Of a DNA stretch of 64,000 bases, positions 22,004 through 32,790 are shown piece after piece. The notes below the pieces were generated by a model. The model was not told the DNA's origin. It saw only the letters and a program-made list of their open reading frames with translations, and did no database searches. The stretch's first letter is position 1; each line of letters begins with the position of its first letter. The stretch is taken from assembly GCF_000276665.1 (NCBI RefSeq), contig NW_004955423.1, positions 10,950,839 to 11,014,838 of the forward strand, given 5' to 3'. The stretch comes from Chinchilla lanigera (taxonomy: Eukaryota; Chordata; Mammalia; Rodentia; Chinchillidae). A program made the translations under genes and the position numbers.

Positions 22004-22430
22004 GTTTTGAAGAATTTTCAAATCCCAGAGAAGTTGAAAGAATATAATAAGGCAAACATTCACAGTCTTCCTACATTAGCCAAGTGTTAATAGTTAACTA
22101 AACAAATTGACAATTGTTTTATGAAATTATCAATCTTCAGGCCTAAGTATTTATAATAGTATTTCATGGAATGAGGATAGTCTTCTACATGGCCACACAA
22201 CAATAATTGCTCCCAGGAAATTTAACATGAATACTATTACATAAAATAATTCTGACATAAATGTCCTCCATTATCCCACTCAGTTGCTGTTTAACTGTGT
22301 TAGACATTTAGGATCCAATATAGGATAATGTGTTACCTTTATTGGTCATGCCACAGTGTCTGCAGTTACAAACTATTTCTGTCATTTGATATTTTTTAGA
22401 CCTAATGTAATTTTTATAATTTTAGGATTA
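22004..22430. mobile_element. Possible old L1M-type 3'-end remnant
   Basis: The phrases 'gaagaattttcaaatcccag', 'agaagttgaaagaatataat', 'cattcacagtcttcctacat', 'tagccaagtgttaatagtta' and 'ggatccaatataggat' follow the order of the widespread L1M 3' region ('agttgcaagaatagtacaa', 'ccaaatgttaacat', 'aggatccaat'). It is weak but consistent. I did not settle the strand. Confidence 0.45.
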
Positions 22431-22439
22431 CTGATTGTG

Positions 22440-23290
22440 TTGGTTTGGAGATATTTTTCAAGGGAGAATACAATATAATACAGGACACATATTTTATAAG
22501 ATTATTTATAATAGTCACCCAAGAATCATACACAAGAGAGTGCAGGAAATCTGTCCACACACTCGAAACCAGGAATCCAGCTGAGGGCCTGGATCACATG
22601 ATAATGTCCTACCTGAGTCCAGCTGAAGACCTAGAGCCCGTAACAATGGCTCCCACGAATCCAACTGGAGGCTTAGAGCCCATGACAATATCTAATGAAG
22701 GCCTGTTTCAAGGATCTGCACTGGGAAAGCCCAAAGATCAGTGGTGGAATCTAGAAGTTCTGTGCCAGTGGGATGAAGGATCCATGCTAGCAGGCTGAGG
22801 GATCTGCACTGGAGCCAGGAAGCGATGCTCAGAAGAACCAGAGCTCCCCCAAAAGGTACCACAGCCATCCTCGGCAACAGTGAGGTCCCAAGCTCTTCTG
22901 ATGATCAGGATGGCCAAGTTCCCATCAGGGAAGCCAATGCAGCAAGCTTCTCCAGGACACTGGCAATGTACCATCTTTCCCTCCAGATCCAGGAAATGAT
23001 GCTTAAAGTGAGGACCAGAGCTCCCCCAAAGGGAACCGCAGCCATTCTCAGGGCCAATGAGGTCCGGAGATCCTTGGAAGATGAAAACAGCCGGGTTCAT
23101 CAGGAAAGCCAGTATGACAAGCTCCTCCAAAACAACCAACAGTTCCTTACAGATTCCACCAGCTCCCAACAGCCTCCTTCTCCTTCTCCAGGTCTGCCTC
23201 TCATGCAGCTGGCAACAATCCCCAGGTGGGCCTCCCATACTGAGCACCACACTTACTCAGTTCAGCTGGGGGTTATAAGTTGACCACCAG
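22440..23290 (-). mobile_element. LTR-like segment with internal tandem repeats
   Basis: The start, 'tggtttggagatatttttca' then 'attatttataatagtcaccc', looks like a reversed LTR polyadenylation region (TTTAT = ATAAA reversed). Inside, a unit beginning 'aatccagctgagggcc' recurs as 'agtccagctgaagacc' and 'aatccaactggaggct' (about 50 bp apart). A 174-bp unit recurs at 22825 and 22999 ('ccagagctcccccaaa' in both). ORFs of 152 aa (plus) and 170 aa (minus) cross the repeats. No family was recognised. Confidence 0.45.
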
Positions 23291-23392
23291 TTATCAATCC
23301 AGTACACTGATGTAAGTGGAATTTCCTTTTTATCACCCATTTTGCTATGCTCATTCACAAATTACCTCTGTAGACCTTCAGCTTAATTTTCT

Positions 23393-23498
23393 GTTTTGTT
23401 TTTTGTTTGTTTGCTTGTTTTCTGGTACTGGGAATTGAACTCACAACCTTGCACTTGCCAGGCACGCACTATGCCACTGAGCTAAATCCCCAGCCCTG
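23393..23498 (-). mobile_element. ID-type SINE, 14-bp TSD
   Basis: The antisense body reads 'ctggtactgggaattgaact', 'cacaaccttgcacttgccag', 'gctaaatccccagccc', with a T/G-rich reversed tail. The perfect 14-bp TSD 'cagcttaattttct' lies at 23379-23392 and 23499-23512. Confidence 0.95.
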
Positions 23499-23512
23499 CA
23501 GCTTAATTTTCT

Positions 23513-25680
23513 AGTAGAACTTTTATACCTGTCAAGCAAATTTGTAGGGAAGCTTTTTGCTTTATAAATACTGGTCTTCCTTTTTCTGTTATAAAATTTT
23601 AAATCAATACTTTTGTCTATTGACATTTTGTATGTCATCACTTGCCATTTAAAAGACTTCAAAATGTTTTATGCAGTCAAATGTTTGCTGGGCAGCCTCT
23701 CCATTCCCAGATTTAGGAGGCAATTATTCTCCATCTTGGGAGTTGATATGTAATCTTCCAAATGATTTTGTGGAATACATATTACTTATTTTATATTTTT
23801 AAGACTTATGCTGTGGTTATAATTTAATTTTATGAGCTACAACATGATTACACATGCACAACACTATTTTTATCCTAACAGGTGAATAGTTGAAGAATAA
23901 TCTGTCTGATAATAAGACTTACTAGAGTGTGTAGTAAGTCCAGTCCATAGATAATGGACTCTCAGAAGTCCATAGGTAATGTTCTTTCTTGTAATGTGCC
24001 ACGTTGGAGACGAGAAATCTGATGCCAGTCTGATTCTTCTGTCTGTGCCAGAAACCGGTATTTTCTCCCCAGAATTATGTAATATATTCTTTTGTTTTTA
24101 TAATTGAAAGGAATTGTCCCTATATTTTCATGCATGTATCTTTCATTACATGTGTGCCTGGCCTTAGGAAAAGCTATGGCAATTGGTGCAATGCCCTTGA
24201 AATGCTCTTGTGTTCCCAAAACTTCTGTCAAGCCAAGCGGATGTTGGCGGTAAAGAGGAACAGAATATTCAGATAAGAATTATTTGAGAGACACTGGGAA
24301 TGGAGTAAGCCTGTGTTATCTGTAGGAACCACCTTCCTGTCTATGCTGGAAGTGAACTCTTCTTCGGAATGCTGCTCCCACAATGTAACAAAGCAAGCTA
24401 ATGGTTCACTGCTGTGTGGTTTACTTTATAACACCCCACCCCACCCTTCTTGCAATAAGTAATTGTGAAACAGGGTGCTATTAAGCGCTGTGGTGCAGCT
24501 GGTTGCCAATGGACCCTTCGAGTTCTCCTTGCAATTCTCCTATGCAGGCACTGCCACCAGAACTTTTGCCAATATCCTATCTGGCCCACTGGCCCTGGGT
24601 TTTCTGAAGACCAATTATTCTAGTCCGCTACACTGGCCGTTCTGGGTAGGTTCTGGTGTGTGTTTTGTTCAGCCCACAGTCACTGGACTATCCTTTTCTG
24701 CTAACAGGTCTCAATTAAGCCTATCTGCTCCTGCTGATACTTTAAAAAATAGTCTCTCCCAAGCCATTTCCAGATATTTTCTTGGTTCTCTTGGCAATAT
24801 ATTTACTGCCTTCCACACAACTGAGCTGTGAATGACACAACCTTGTACACAGTGAGTTTTTTCCATCTGGAAGCTCAGCTCTTTCTCCAACTTTGTGAAC
24901 TTCATTGATTTGTGGAATTATTACTCATCATTTATTTATTCCTTTTTACCTTTTTGAAACATTGGTGAATCCCTTGCTACATTTCTTGGATCCATCCTGT
25001 AGGTCTTATGTGTCATTCCACCCCACTCCCTTTTTGTATATTATTTTTCTGCTCTGTCCCTTAAAATTAAATTTTAGTCTATGCTTTTCTAAGTTAATAA
25101 TTCATGTCTCAGTCACATTCACATTTTTCTTGGACAAATTATTAAGATAAATATTCATCGTTTTAAAGTCTAGCAAGCCTATGTATGTGTGTTTGTGTAT
25201 ACTTGTGTATCTGAACACTGCATTTATATCTTAAATGAGCTTTTACTTACTTTTCTGTCTTTTCCAGTTCACAGGTATCTCCCTAGTAGCTCTGAATCAA
25301 AAGGTCTGTGGTTTGTCTGATCTAAGGATAGTTATCTCAGGTTGCTGAGCCTAAGTATACTTGCTAATTTTTCTTCTTAAACAACATAGCAATTGATCAG
25401 AATGTCCTAGGATCTTAACTGGTGGCATTCCCAAAGTGAAAATAGAGAAGTCCTACGTCTACTAACTGTGGGGAATAAGACATTCCTAAGGTTCAGGGTG
25501 AAACAGTCTACCCATTCTGTTCAGCTGTTCTTGGTCTCTTGAAAGGAGGCAAGAAATACTGGTGTGAGACAAATTTTGAACTTACTCTGAGAAAACTATT
25601 CTCTTGAATGGAAAAATATTTCAAACATATCATGCTTTATAACTTTCAACTTTGCGCTCTCTGATATAGGGATGCAGATG
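23513..25680. other. 2.2 kb single-copy sequence, no gene seen
   Basis: The 118-aa plus ORF at 24475-24831 is the most gene-like reading here. It is fairly rich in hydrophobic and Ser residues, but its product matches no family I know and no splice sites or UTR signals support it. The minus ORFs are shorter. No repeat was recognised. Confidence 0.4.
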
Positions 25681-25685
25681 ATTAT

Positions 25686-26062
25686 TCTCTTGGTTACTGT
25701 TCTCTCATTGCTGAGACAAAATACCTGACCCCCAGAATTAAGGAAGGAAAGGTTTATTTAGCTTACAGTTTGTGGAAGTTTCAGTCCGTACTTGGCTGGC
25801 TCCAAGGCAGAGTGGCACATGGCAGAGGACAATAGTTCATGGCGGTAGAAGACAGAAAAAGCAACAAGAGTCCAAAGGGAGGAGCGGCACAGAGCAAGGC
25901 TCTTTCCCTCCCTTACGCTGTATGCAAACTGTCCTCCCCAGGACAGGTGTGGCACTCACACTCATAATCCCAGCATTGGACCATGGATCAATCACAAACT
26001 CTAGAGGCCCATCCCACGACTGCATGAGGATTTGGGGGGACCTCCAGACACAGACCATAACA
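25686..26062 (-). mobile_element. Solo MaLR LTR, antisense, 5-bp TSD
   Basis: The reversed LTR reads 'ttgctgagacaaaatacctg', 'aggaaaggtttatttagctt', 'tggctggctccaaggcagag', 'tggcacatggcagagg', 'cataatcccagcattgga', 'ctgcatgaggatttgggggg', ending 'gaccataaca'. The flanks are 'attat' (25681-25685) and 'attac' (26063-26067). It is the same subfamily as the LTR at 50170. The 118-aa ORF at 25772-26128 and the minus ORFs are LTR readings. Confidence 0.9.
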
Positions 26063-26067
26063 ATTAC

Positions 26068-26903
26068 CAATCCAAAAAGAGCAAAATCTTATTTAAATCC
26101 TGTGTTTTGGGATTTTCATGGATTCTAAGAAAGGCAGATAAATCAGAATTAGCATTGAGGAGGTAGTAAGTCAAGGCAGTAATTTAGATCACAAACTTTA
26201 CTGAATCATCTGTATTATTTTCTGTAGTAACTTTTACTTTCATTTATGTTAAAATTTTACAAAAACTATGCTTAAATGGATCACTGAGATCAATATAATT
26301 GGTTTACACTTTTGTTGCAAATGTAGAGATTTTTGAGACTTTCTTAATCCTGCCACTGCCATATTTACCTACTCAGAATTTGTTTTTGAGGCAGATTATT
26401 AACTCTCTGAATTCAGCTTTGTCCAAATTTGTAAGGAAAATTATTACCAAAAATTAATCACTCAAAATAACATTAAAACATATCAAAATAGTTAAAGGAT
26501 TTTACCTTATCACAGTTACCTTTCAGCCATAATGTTGCCATTATAATTTGATTCACATTTCATCATTTTGGAAGAGATCTTACATTTTGATAGTTTCTCC
26601 TGCAAAGAGCACACATTGGATAGCATGGTTTTAACCATGACATGACACTGAATTGCTTTCTCTTGTCTTCATAAATGAATGATAATTGGTCATGGGTCTT
26701 AGGTAAAAAATTATTCACAATTCAATACTTATTGCTCTACTTTCTCCTGTCTTTTATGGTTGCATCAATTTGGAAGTATGTCTGGTTTTCTTTTTTGTAC
26801 AAAAATTGCTCTTTTGACCCTTAGATGCAGTACTTGGAGAACTCTTCTGTATCTTTGACATTTCCAACTCCATGAAGCCATTCCTAAATGTGATTTTATT
26901 TTT
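26068..26903. other. AT-rich single-copy sequence, no gene seen
   Basis: No ORF or repeat of note. The 68-aa minus ORF at 26971-26765 runs into the ID dimer that follows. Confidence 0.45.
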
Positions 26904-26916
26904 AAGTTTAGTTGGA

Positions 26917-27118
26917 GGGGCTGGGAATTTAGCTCAGGGGCAAAGCGCCTGCCTGGCAAGAGCAAGGTCATGAGTTTGGTTCCCGGTACCCGAGAAAAAC
27001 CAAAAACAAAAAAAGCGGGGTGAGGGCGGTTGGGGATTTAGCTCAGCGACAAAGCGCCTGCCTGGCAAGCGCAAGGTCTTGAGTTTGGTTCCTGGTACCC
27101 GAGAAAAACCAAAAAAAA
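26917..27118 (+). mobile_element. Head-to-tail ID SINE dimer in one TSD
   Basis: Monomer A (26917 to about 27016) ends in 'gagaaaaaccaaaaacaaaa'. A G-rich linker 'gcggggtgagggcggt' follows, then monomer B (about 27030-27118) with the same 'gagaaaaaccaaaaaa' tail. A single 13-bp direct repeat 'aagtttagttgga' flanks the whole unit (26904-26916 and 27119-27131). Both monomers share a 'gtacccgagaaaaacc' 3' end that differs from most other copies here. Confidence 0.9.
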
Positions 27119-27131
27119 AAGTTTAGTTGGA

Positions 27132-27599
27132 ACGTACTATGTACTCTTCATTGTTGGAAAGAGCAATCTCCTTGGAATAATTAAAAAAAAAATGTGTAAT
27201 CTGCCAGATAACTATTTTGTTGATCATCACAGTATAGCTCTTTTAAATGGCATCTCTTTTCTGTGTATTCTGTATTCCTTTGTTGGGCTCTATTCATGAA
27301 CTACTGTGTGAATTTAAAATATTATACCTTTACAATTCAAAAATATAAGTGTCATTGTTTGATTCCTGAGTTATCTGATAGTGAAACTTGTGCTTCTTGT
27401 TTCATGTAATGGTACTTAGCACTTAATTTTCCCACTTGCAACCAAGTGTGTAGTACCTAATACTTGGTAGGTGCTCAAGGAAAAATATTTTAACTACATG
27501 GCTGGATTAAATTCTAAGTGAGTTCTGTATGGAGGTATTCAAATTACAGCAAAAGAGAACTGATATTTCTCCCAAAACATTATTTTCAAAGGACTCTGC
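27132..27599. other. Single-copy sequence with a weak MIR-like 3' phrase
   Basis: 'acttggtaggtgctcaagga' near 27461 recalls the 3' end of a MIR ('tagtaggtgctcaataaa'), but the rest is unrecognisable. No gene was seen. Confidence 0.4.
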
Positions 27600-27745
27600 T
27601 AGATATCTTAAATACAATGTTTTGTTTAGTTCTTGCAACAAACTTGAAGAGGAGGCAATTTTACAGATGAGGTAAAGAATCAAAGAGGTAGATGGTTGCA
27701 TCATGATTAAAATTTAGATCAGATATCAAAGTTTGTGTACTTTTC
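27600..27745 (-). mobile_element. MIR SINE fragment (antisense)
   Basis: 'gaggaggcaattttacagat', 'gaggtaaagaatcaaagagg', 'gttgcatcatgattaaaatt', 'tagatcagatatcaaagttt' is the reversed MIR core order (ccattttacagatgagg, then aactgaggcacagag, then gtcacacagc). Confidence 0.6.
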
Positions 27746-28204
27746 CTATGAAACAAGTAAAATCTAGCCAATTTTTATAATCATTTTCTATGATAGCTAA
27801 GGAGGAAATAAACATTTTAATAGCCAAAGGAATAAAATATTTTGCATAACTATGTGACTTTTGCCGTCATATTGTTGGTTTGTTGATTTCCTCAATATCC
27901 TAGCTGTAACTGTTAGCTTTATGCTGTGGTATATAAAACATTAACTCAGAAACTCTGGGCTGTATGTGCCGCCTCAAAATTTGTCACACACCAGACCTTT
28001 AGATTAGTAATGAAGATCACTTTGATCATTGTTTTAAACAATGCAGGAATGCTAGAAATCTGAAAGTTTAGAGATTCTAAAGACTAATTTAAAATAGCTG
28101 CACTAATGAATATTACCTATCAACTTAATAAACAATGTGTTAATAAATAAATTTGGTAACAACATTTTCAGATATTCTTGGGTGTGAAAGGGAATGAGAG
28201 ATTG

Positions 28205-28380
28205 CTCAGTGAGCCCCAAACATGTTCTGATTTCCTGGACTGAAGTCTCAGTTCTATGAATTCAATGACCACCTGACCTTGAGCAAGTGGTTTAATCTCT
28301 CAGGCTCTCAGCTCCCTCATTTGCAACAGGAAGATGACATTTGCCTGAATGTATTACACTAATACACATCGTTATTGTGG
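28205..28380 (+). mobile_element. MIR SINE
   Basis: 'ctgaagtctcagttctatga', 'ccacctgaccttgagcaagt', 'ggtttaatctctcaggctct', 'cagctccctcatttgcaaca', 'ggaagatgacattt' follows the MIR core closely, including the 'gaccttgagcaagt' hallmark. Confidence 0.75.
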
Positions 28381-28561
28381 GTGAAATGTTAATTTATTTA
28401 CTTGCTGTTACATTTTTACATTCAGTTCCTGTCCTGTTTTCTGTGTCTTATCCTCTCTTCTATGGAGAATGGCTTTGCCTTTGAATGGTAGCAGCTTCCT
28501 TGAAGTGATAGAATCACATTCCTAATAAGAGTTTCTCACTTACCAGAAGAAAATAGACTTC

Positions 28562-28935
28562 ATGAAGGTTTGAATGCTTCCTCCCAAGTTCATGTGTTGG
28601 AAACTTAATTTCCATAGCAACAGTGGTAAGAAGTGGGACCAAATAAGAGGTGATTAGGTCAGGAGGGCTCTGCCCTCATGAATGTATTAATGTTGTTCTT
28701 GCAGGCATGGGTTCATTACAATGAGAGTGGATTTGTTATAAAAGGAAGGTCAGTCCTCCCTTCATCCCTTGCCCTTGATATCTCTTACTCTTTTTGCCTT
28801 AGACCATGAGATGACAGAGCATGCAGCTTCTTCCAGCATGCTTTAGAATTCCCAGTCTCCAGAACAAAGAGCCAAATAAATTTTCTTTTTACAAATACTG
28901 AGTATCAAGTGTTATGTGATAGTTGCAGAAAACAC
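28562..28935 (+). mobile_element. Solo MaLR LTR (MST-like), sense
   Basis: The order is 'gaaggtttgaatgcttcctc', 'catgtgttggaaacttaatt', 'gaggtgattaggtcaggagg', 'gctctgccctcatgaatgta', 'agaccatgagatgaca', 'cccagtctccagaacaaaga', 'gccaaataaattttcttttt'. This is a well-preserved MaLR LTR with its AATAAA near 28875 and ends near 'gttgcagaaaacaca'. No TSD was established. Confidence 0.8.
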
Positions 28936-29514
28936 ACTTACAGAGTTTTGGGAAATGTTCAACTTATGTTCTTTCTTAATACTTTTTCACTAATAAATAT
29001 GAAGGCAATCCTTAAATTTTCTGTGCTCTTTAGTGATTTACTTTATCATCATACTGTGAACTTGAATAGCTGTATAATCAGCCTTACCTTAGAATGTATT
29101 ATGAGAACTATAAGAAAATACTCATTGTGATTGTGTCCCTTTTATAACCCACAGGATTGATGTATACTTACAGTAATGTTTCCAATATATTAATTTTGGC
29201 AAATTTACCCTGAATCTAAATGATTTTTGGATATTTCGTAAAAATTTCCAGATTGTTTTTTAATTGTATCTTCAAAAAAATTCCCCTACTACTCAAATTA
29301 AATTACCCCCAGTGTTTTCTTAAATATAAAAGTAAAATGAAAAATGAATTTCAAATATAGAAGCTATATCCAATTAACTTTTAAGAGAAATGTTTGTTCA
29401 TCTATTCTATAGATATGTGATTTTAATTGGTTTGGTAAGTTTGGGCTAAAAAAGATGAAGATTCATTCTTACTCTTTCATCTCTCATTCTCTACAGATGA
29501 TTTCAACTTATTAT
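28936..29514. other. AT-rich single-copy sequence, no gene seen
   Basis: No motif-bearing ORF and no recognised repeat. It separates two MaLR elements. Confidence 0.4.
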
Positions 29515-29890
29515 TGATGTCTGAATGTTTTTATACCCCAAGTCTCAATTCATAAGTGGAGATAAAAGTGGAGATACTAACCCCCTAAGTAATCATATAA
29601 TGTATCAAAATGTAGAACCTTTTGGGAGATGATTTGGGACATAGGGGTAGAGACCTCAGAAATGGTATTAGTGCCTTTAGAGTTCTTTTCTTTAAATTCA
29701 TTTACTCATTCCACAGTGTGAAGACATAGCAAGAAGTTACCAAATAAGTGGGTGCTCACCACATACTAAATCTACTGGTACTGGACCTTGGATTCCCCAG
29801 CCTCCATAACTTTGCAAAATAAATATGTATTATATATAAGGCACCCAGTCTATGGTACTTTGTTATAACAGTTCAAATAGACTAAGTAAA
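29515..29890 (+). mobile_element. MLT1-type element: 5' LTR
   Basis: 'tgtctgaatgtttttatacc', 'aattcataagtggagataaa', 'tgggagatgatttgggacat', 'ttagtgcctttagagttctt', 'gtgtgaagacatagcaagaa', 'tggattccccagcctccata', 'caaaataaatatgtat', 'cacccagtctatggtacttt', 'gttataacagttcaaataga' is a nearly complete MLT1 LTR in sense. Internal sequence follows directly. Confidence 0.85.
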
Positions 29891-31195
29891 AAAACATTGG
29901 TATCAAGTGGTAAAGGTGCTGTCTTAACAAAAAAAAAAAAAAAAAAAAAAGGGATCAATTTTGAAAGTGGATAAGGGGTATAAACTGAAGTTGTTTTTGG
30001 TATATACCAGAGAAATCATACATTTTCATGGTCAGGTCACAGAGGAAACTTCTAGTAAAGACTCAAAATAAGAGAAAAGCCATAGAGCAAGCTTTGATCT
30101 TCTTAGAGAATATCTAAATAACTGAACAGAGAGTGGGTAGAAACAGTAAAAGCTGTTCCAATGAGGAGCATATTACTGGAAATTGAAGGAAGACTCTTTC
30201 TGTTATAAAGTGTTAAAGCTGTTGTGTTTGTGTCCTCGAGTTTTGTGGAAGGTAAGCTTTGCAAGTGATGAAATAGGGTATCGTTCTGAAGAAGATTCTA
30301 AGCAGAGTAAAAGGAGTAGCTGGCCTTCTTTTGCACACTTATAATACAATGCAAGAAGAAAGAAATAACTTAAAATCAGAATTTTTAAACAAAGTCAAAT
30401 CATAACTAGAAGATTAGGGAAAACTTTTTAACCCATTAATATTTCTAAAACTAAGAAACCACATTGGAAAGAGAACACCAACAGTACAGCCAATCACCAA
30501 TTTGATAAAGAGGTTAGTATGGGTGGGTCAGCTGATATTCATGTGGATGGTAGAAAAAAAACCCAAAAGATTTTTCAGAGATTATCAGAATTGACATTTG
30601 CATCATAGGCAGAGAGGGTCAGGGCCTAGGAAGCAGAATTATCTTTAAAGAGAAGCTGAGGATCTCTGCCACCCTGAAACCTTCCAAACTCCTCAGTATA
30701 CTCAGTAGTGAAAGCCATTTAGAAGTAGCACCATGGACCATGGAGTCCTGTGAGCTACTCCCAAAAAAGCTGTGGAGGTTGGACAATCTCCACCTAGATT
30801 ACAAAAGATGCCCTAAAGGATCATGGAGTTCATTGTAACAGTTCCTTCAGATCACCCCTTAGAATTCAGAATAATAGATCCCCAAGTGTGCACTGCCAGC
30901 CCAAGAGTAGCACAGACCCATGATACAGGAACAAAGCTGCTAAAGAAGTGAGGTCACTACACAGAACTGCCAAGGAGCAGAGCAACCCGAAGCCATGGGA
31001 GCTGGCCCACCACCCTAGTCCTTCTGCAAGGTAGGACTTCTGCATCAGTGGGTCCACGGGGCAGGGCTTGTGTTATCCTTTAAGATGTTGGACCTGCTCG
31101 GATCCTGTTATCTTTCCCTTAATTCCTATTCATCTCTTTTAAAGGGAAGGTTTATTTCATGCCTGTCCCACCACTGCATCTGGAAAGCACATAAA
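29891..31195 (+). mobile_element. MLT1 internal region, first part
   Basis: After a poly(A) (29929-29950), the recognisable MLT1 internal phrases appear in order: 'aactgaacagagagtgggta', 'gaaagccatttagaagtagc', 'ggagcagagcaacccgaagc', 'catgggagctggcccaccac', 'cctagtccttctgcaaggta', 'tggacctgctcggatcctgt', 'tatttcatgcctgtcccacc', 'tctggaaagcacataaa'. MLT1 internals carry no intact retroviral genes, and none is seen here. Confidence 0.85.
29927..29950. repeat. Poly(A) run in MLT1 internal region
   Basis: About 22 A residues between the 5' LTR and recognisable internal sequence. It may be a local expansion, or the trace of a lost retroposon whose body I cannot see. Confidence 0.85.
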
Positions 31196-31728
31196 TGTAT
31201 CAGTTTAGGGTTCACTAGAAGAACAGATTATACATGATTATATTAAGGATTTATTAAGTAGGTTTACAATGGCTGCCCCTGGAATCATGGATGAAAAACT
31301 GAAAAGTGGCCACCAAATTGCTAGAGAGCTAGAGGATCTATCTGAAGGTCAAAAACCTGGAGCTTACTGTAGAGCCCAATGCAAGCTCTTCTCAGAAGTT
31401 GAAAGAGTCTATGTTGGAAGGCTGAAGAGTGTGGGCTGGAAGCCTAAACACTCTGGAAATGCAGGTCCGAAGGCAGTGTGGCACACGGGAGCTCCTCCAG
31501 AGAAGCAAAGGAGGGATTTCCTTCTTCTCCGCTCCCTCCTTTTCTCCCTATTCAGGCTGCAAGCCTATTTGTCAGTGTCACTGACATCTGAGATGGGTCT
31601 TCCCTCCTCACTCTGCGACCTACATGTCAATCATCCATAGACAAATCCAGAACTGTGCCCCACTAATCCTCTAGGTATTTCATAAGTCTTTGGAGTTGTC
31701 CTATCACAATTAACTACCATACATAGCA
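31196..31728 (-). mobile_element. ERVL-like LTR nested in the MLT1 internal region
   Basis: The reversed LTR starts 'tgtatcagtttagggttcac', 'tagaagaacaga', 'ttatattaaggatttattaa' and ends 'tgtcctatcacaattaacta', 'ccataca'. This matches the layout of ERVL LTRs that read 'tgtattagtcagggttctct' at the same end. The MLT1 internal sequence resumes right after it ('caagagaacagtttgtctca'). A 123-aa plus ORF (31269-31640) lies inside and is not retroviral coding. The TSD is unclear (possibly 'acata'). Confidence 0.65.
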
Positions 31729-31944
31729 CGTTTGATTTCACTGGTTCACAGCAAGAGAACAGTTTGTCTCAGAATGAGAGACGCTTTGAGTCTCACCTAT
31801 ATGTGATTCGGATGACAGTTCAGTGAAAGTCTGGGTTTCAGAATTTTGAGCTGATGCTGAAAAATGGTAAAACTTTGGGAGCTAATGGTAAATGTTGGAA
31901 GGAATGAGCCTTGGGAGCCAGGGGCAAAGTGACATGTTCAGAAC
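31729..31944 (+). mobile_element. MLT1 internal region, second part
   Basis: 'tctcagaatgagagacgctt', 'tgagtctcacctatatgtga', 'ttcggatgacagttcagtga', 'gggtttcagaattttgagct', 'gatgctgaaaaatgg' is the well-conserved 3' end of MLT1 internal sequence. It continues seamlessly from the part before the nested LTR. Confidence 0.88.
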
Positions 31945-32235
31945 ATCTGTGTCCCCCACCCCACAAACACACATGTTGAAATCTTACTACCTAAGGTAAA
32001 GGCATGAGGAGCTGGAGACTTCTGAGAGCTGATAAGGTTATAGGGAGGGACCCTCAGGAACAGAACTTGTGTCCTTGTAAAATAGGCCAAAGGGAGATCC
32101 TTAGCCATTTATTGTGTGAGGACACAGAAAGAAGTTAGCACTCTGTGACCCAAAAGAGAGTCTTCAGGGGAGGACAATCATGCTGGAAACTTTGTTACCC
32201 TAAGTGATGGGGTCCAGAACAGGTTCTTTGGCTTT
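31945..32235 (+). mobile_element. MLT1-type element: 3' LTR
   Basis: 'catctgtgtcccccacccca', 'catgttgaaatcttactacc', 'ggagacttctgagagctgat', 'aaggttatagggagggaccc', 'acttgtgtccttgtaaaata', 'tgtgtgaggacacagaaaga' corresponds to the 5' LTR at 29515. The right third is eroded or missing, with no AATAAA, so the element is 3'-truncated. Confidence 0.8.
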
Positions 32236-32790
32236 TGTGAATGATGAACTAAGAATCGGATATGACATTTGATGGTAAATAAAAAGCAGCAAAATTGAGT
32301 AAAGCAATAGTATGTTCAGAGTGAGCTAGCTTGACCCTGCAAAATGAAAATTGCAAGAGTGCTGGGGACATAGTGTGGAGGGGTTTAAAATGTTCTGGTT
32401 TCTGGAATCCTTGCACTGAGGCCTTCCAGAGCATGATTGACAACACGAATGTCAGCGTGCTCAGTCATGTCAGCTGTGTCTGTGGCACATGGACTTTCCC
32501 GTAGTTCATTTTGTTATAATTGGGTGTATGAGGTACAGTCCATGTGCACGAATCTTCATTGATCTAGTGGAAGAAAGGTTACTGCAGGTCATGCTGGCAC
32601 GTTGTCCTGGTTTGGAATTCTGGAATATTCCAGGGAAATCTCAGGGCTCTTTAGTTTTCTTAGCTCTGCCTCCATGTTAGTAAGCCTGATAACAAAGGTT
32701 GGGTGTGTGGAGGTTGGCCCTGGAGCATGGGTGAATGGAGGAAAATGGTGAAACTCCTTCTAACGGTGTGTTTTAACTATCTCTGTATAA
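32236..32790. other. Single-copy sequence, no gene seen
   Basis: ORFs of 63-65 aa have no motif. No repeat was recognised. Confidence 0.45.

Noticed and set aside
22560..23110. CRISPR-like array
   Set aside because: The repeats are few, diverged and directly adjacent without unique spacers, and the DNA is mammalian.
22738..23250. Longest ORF in the window (170 aa, minus strand)
   Set aside because: It runs through a segment made of internal tandem repeats and overlaps a 152-aa ORF on the other strand. In-phase repeats explain both open frames. No domain or start context was seen.
25772..26128. 118-aa ORF, and the similar 121-aa ORF at 50256-50621
   Set aside because: Both are readings of the same MaLR LTR family, and their similarity reflects the repeat and not a gene family.
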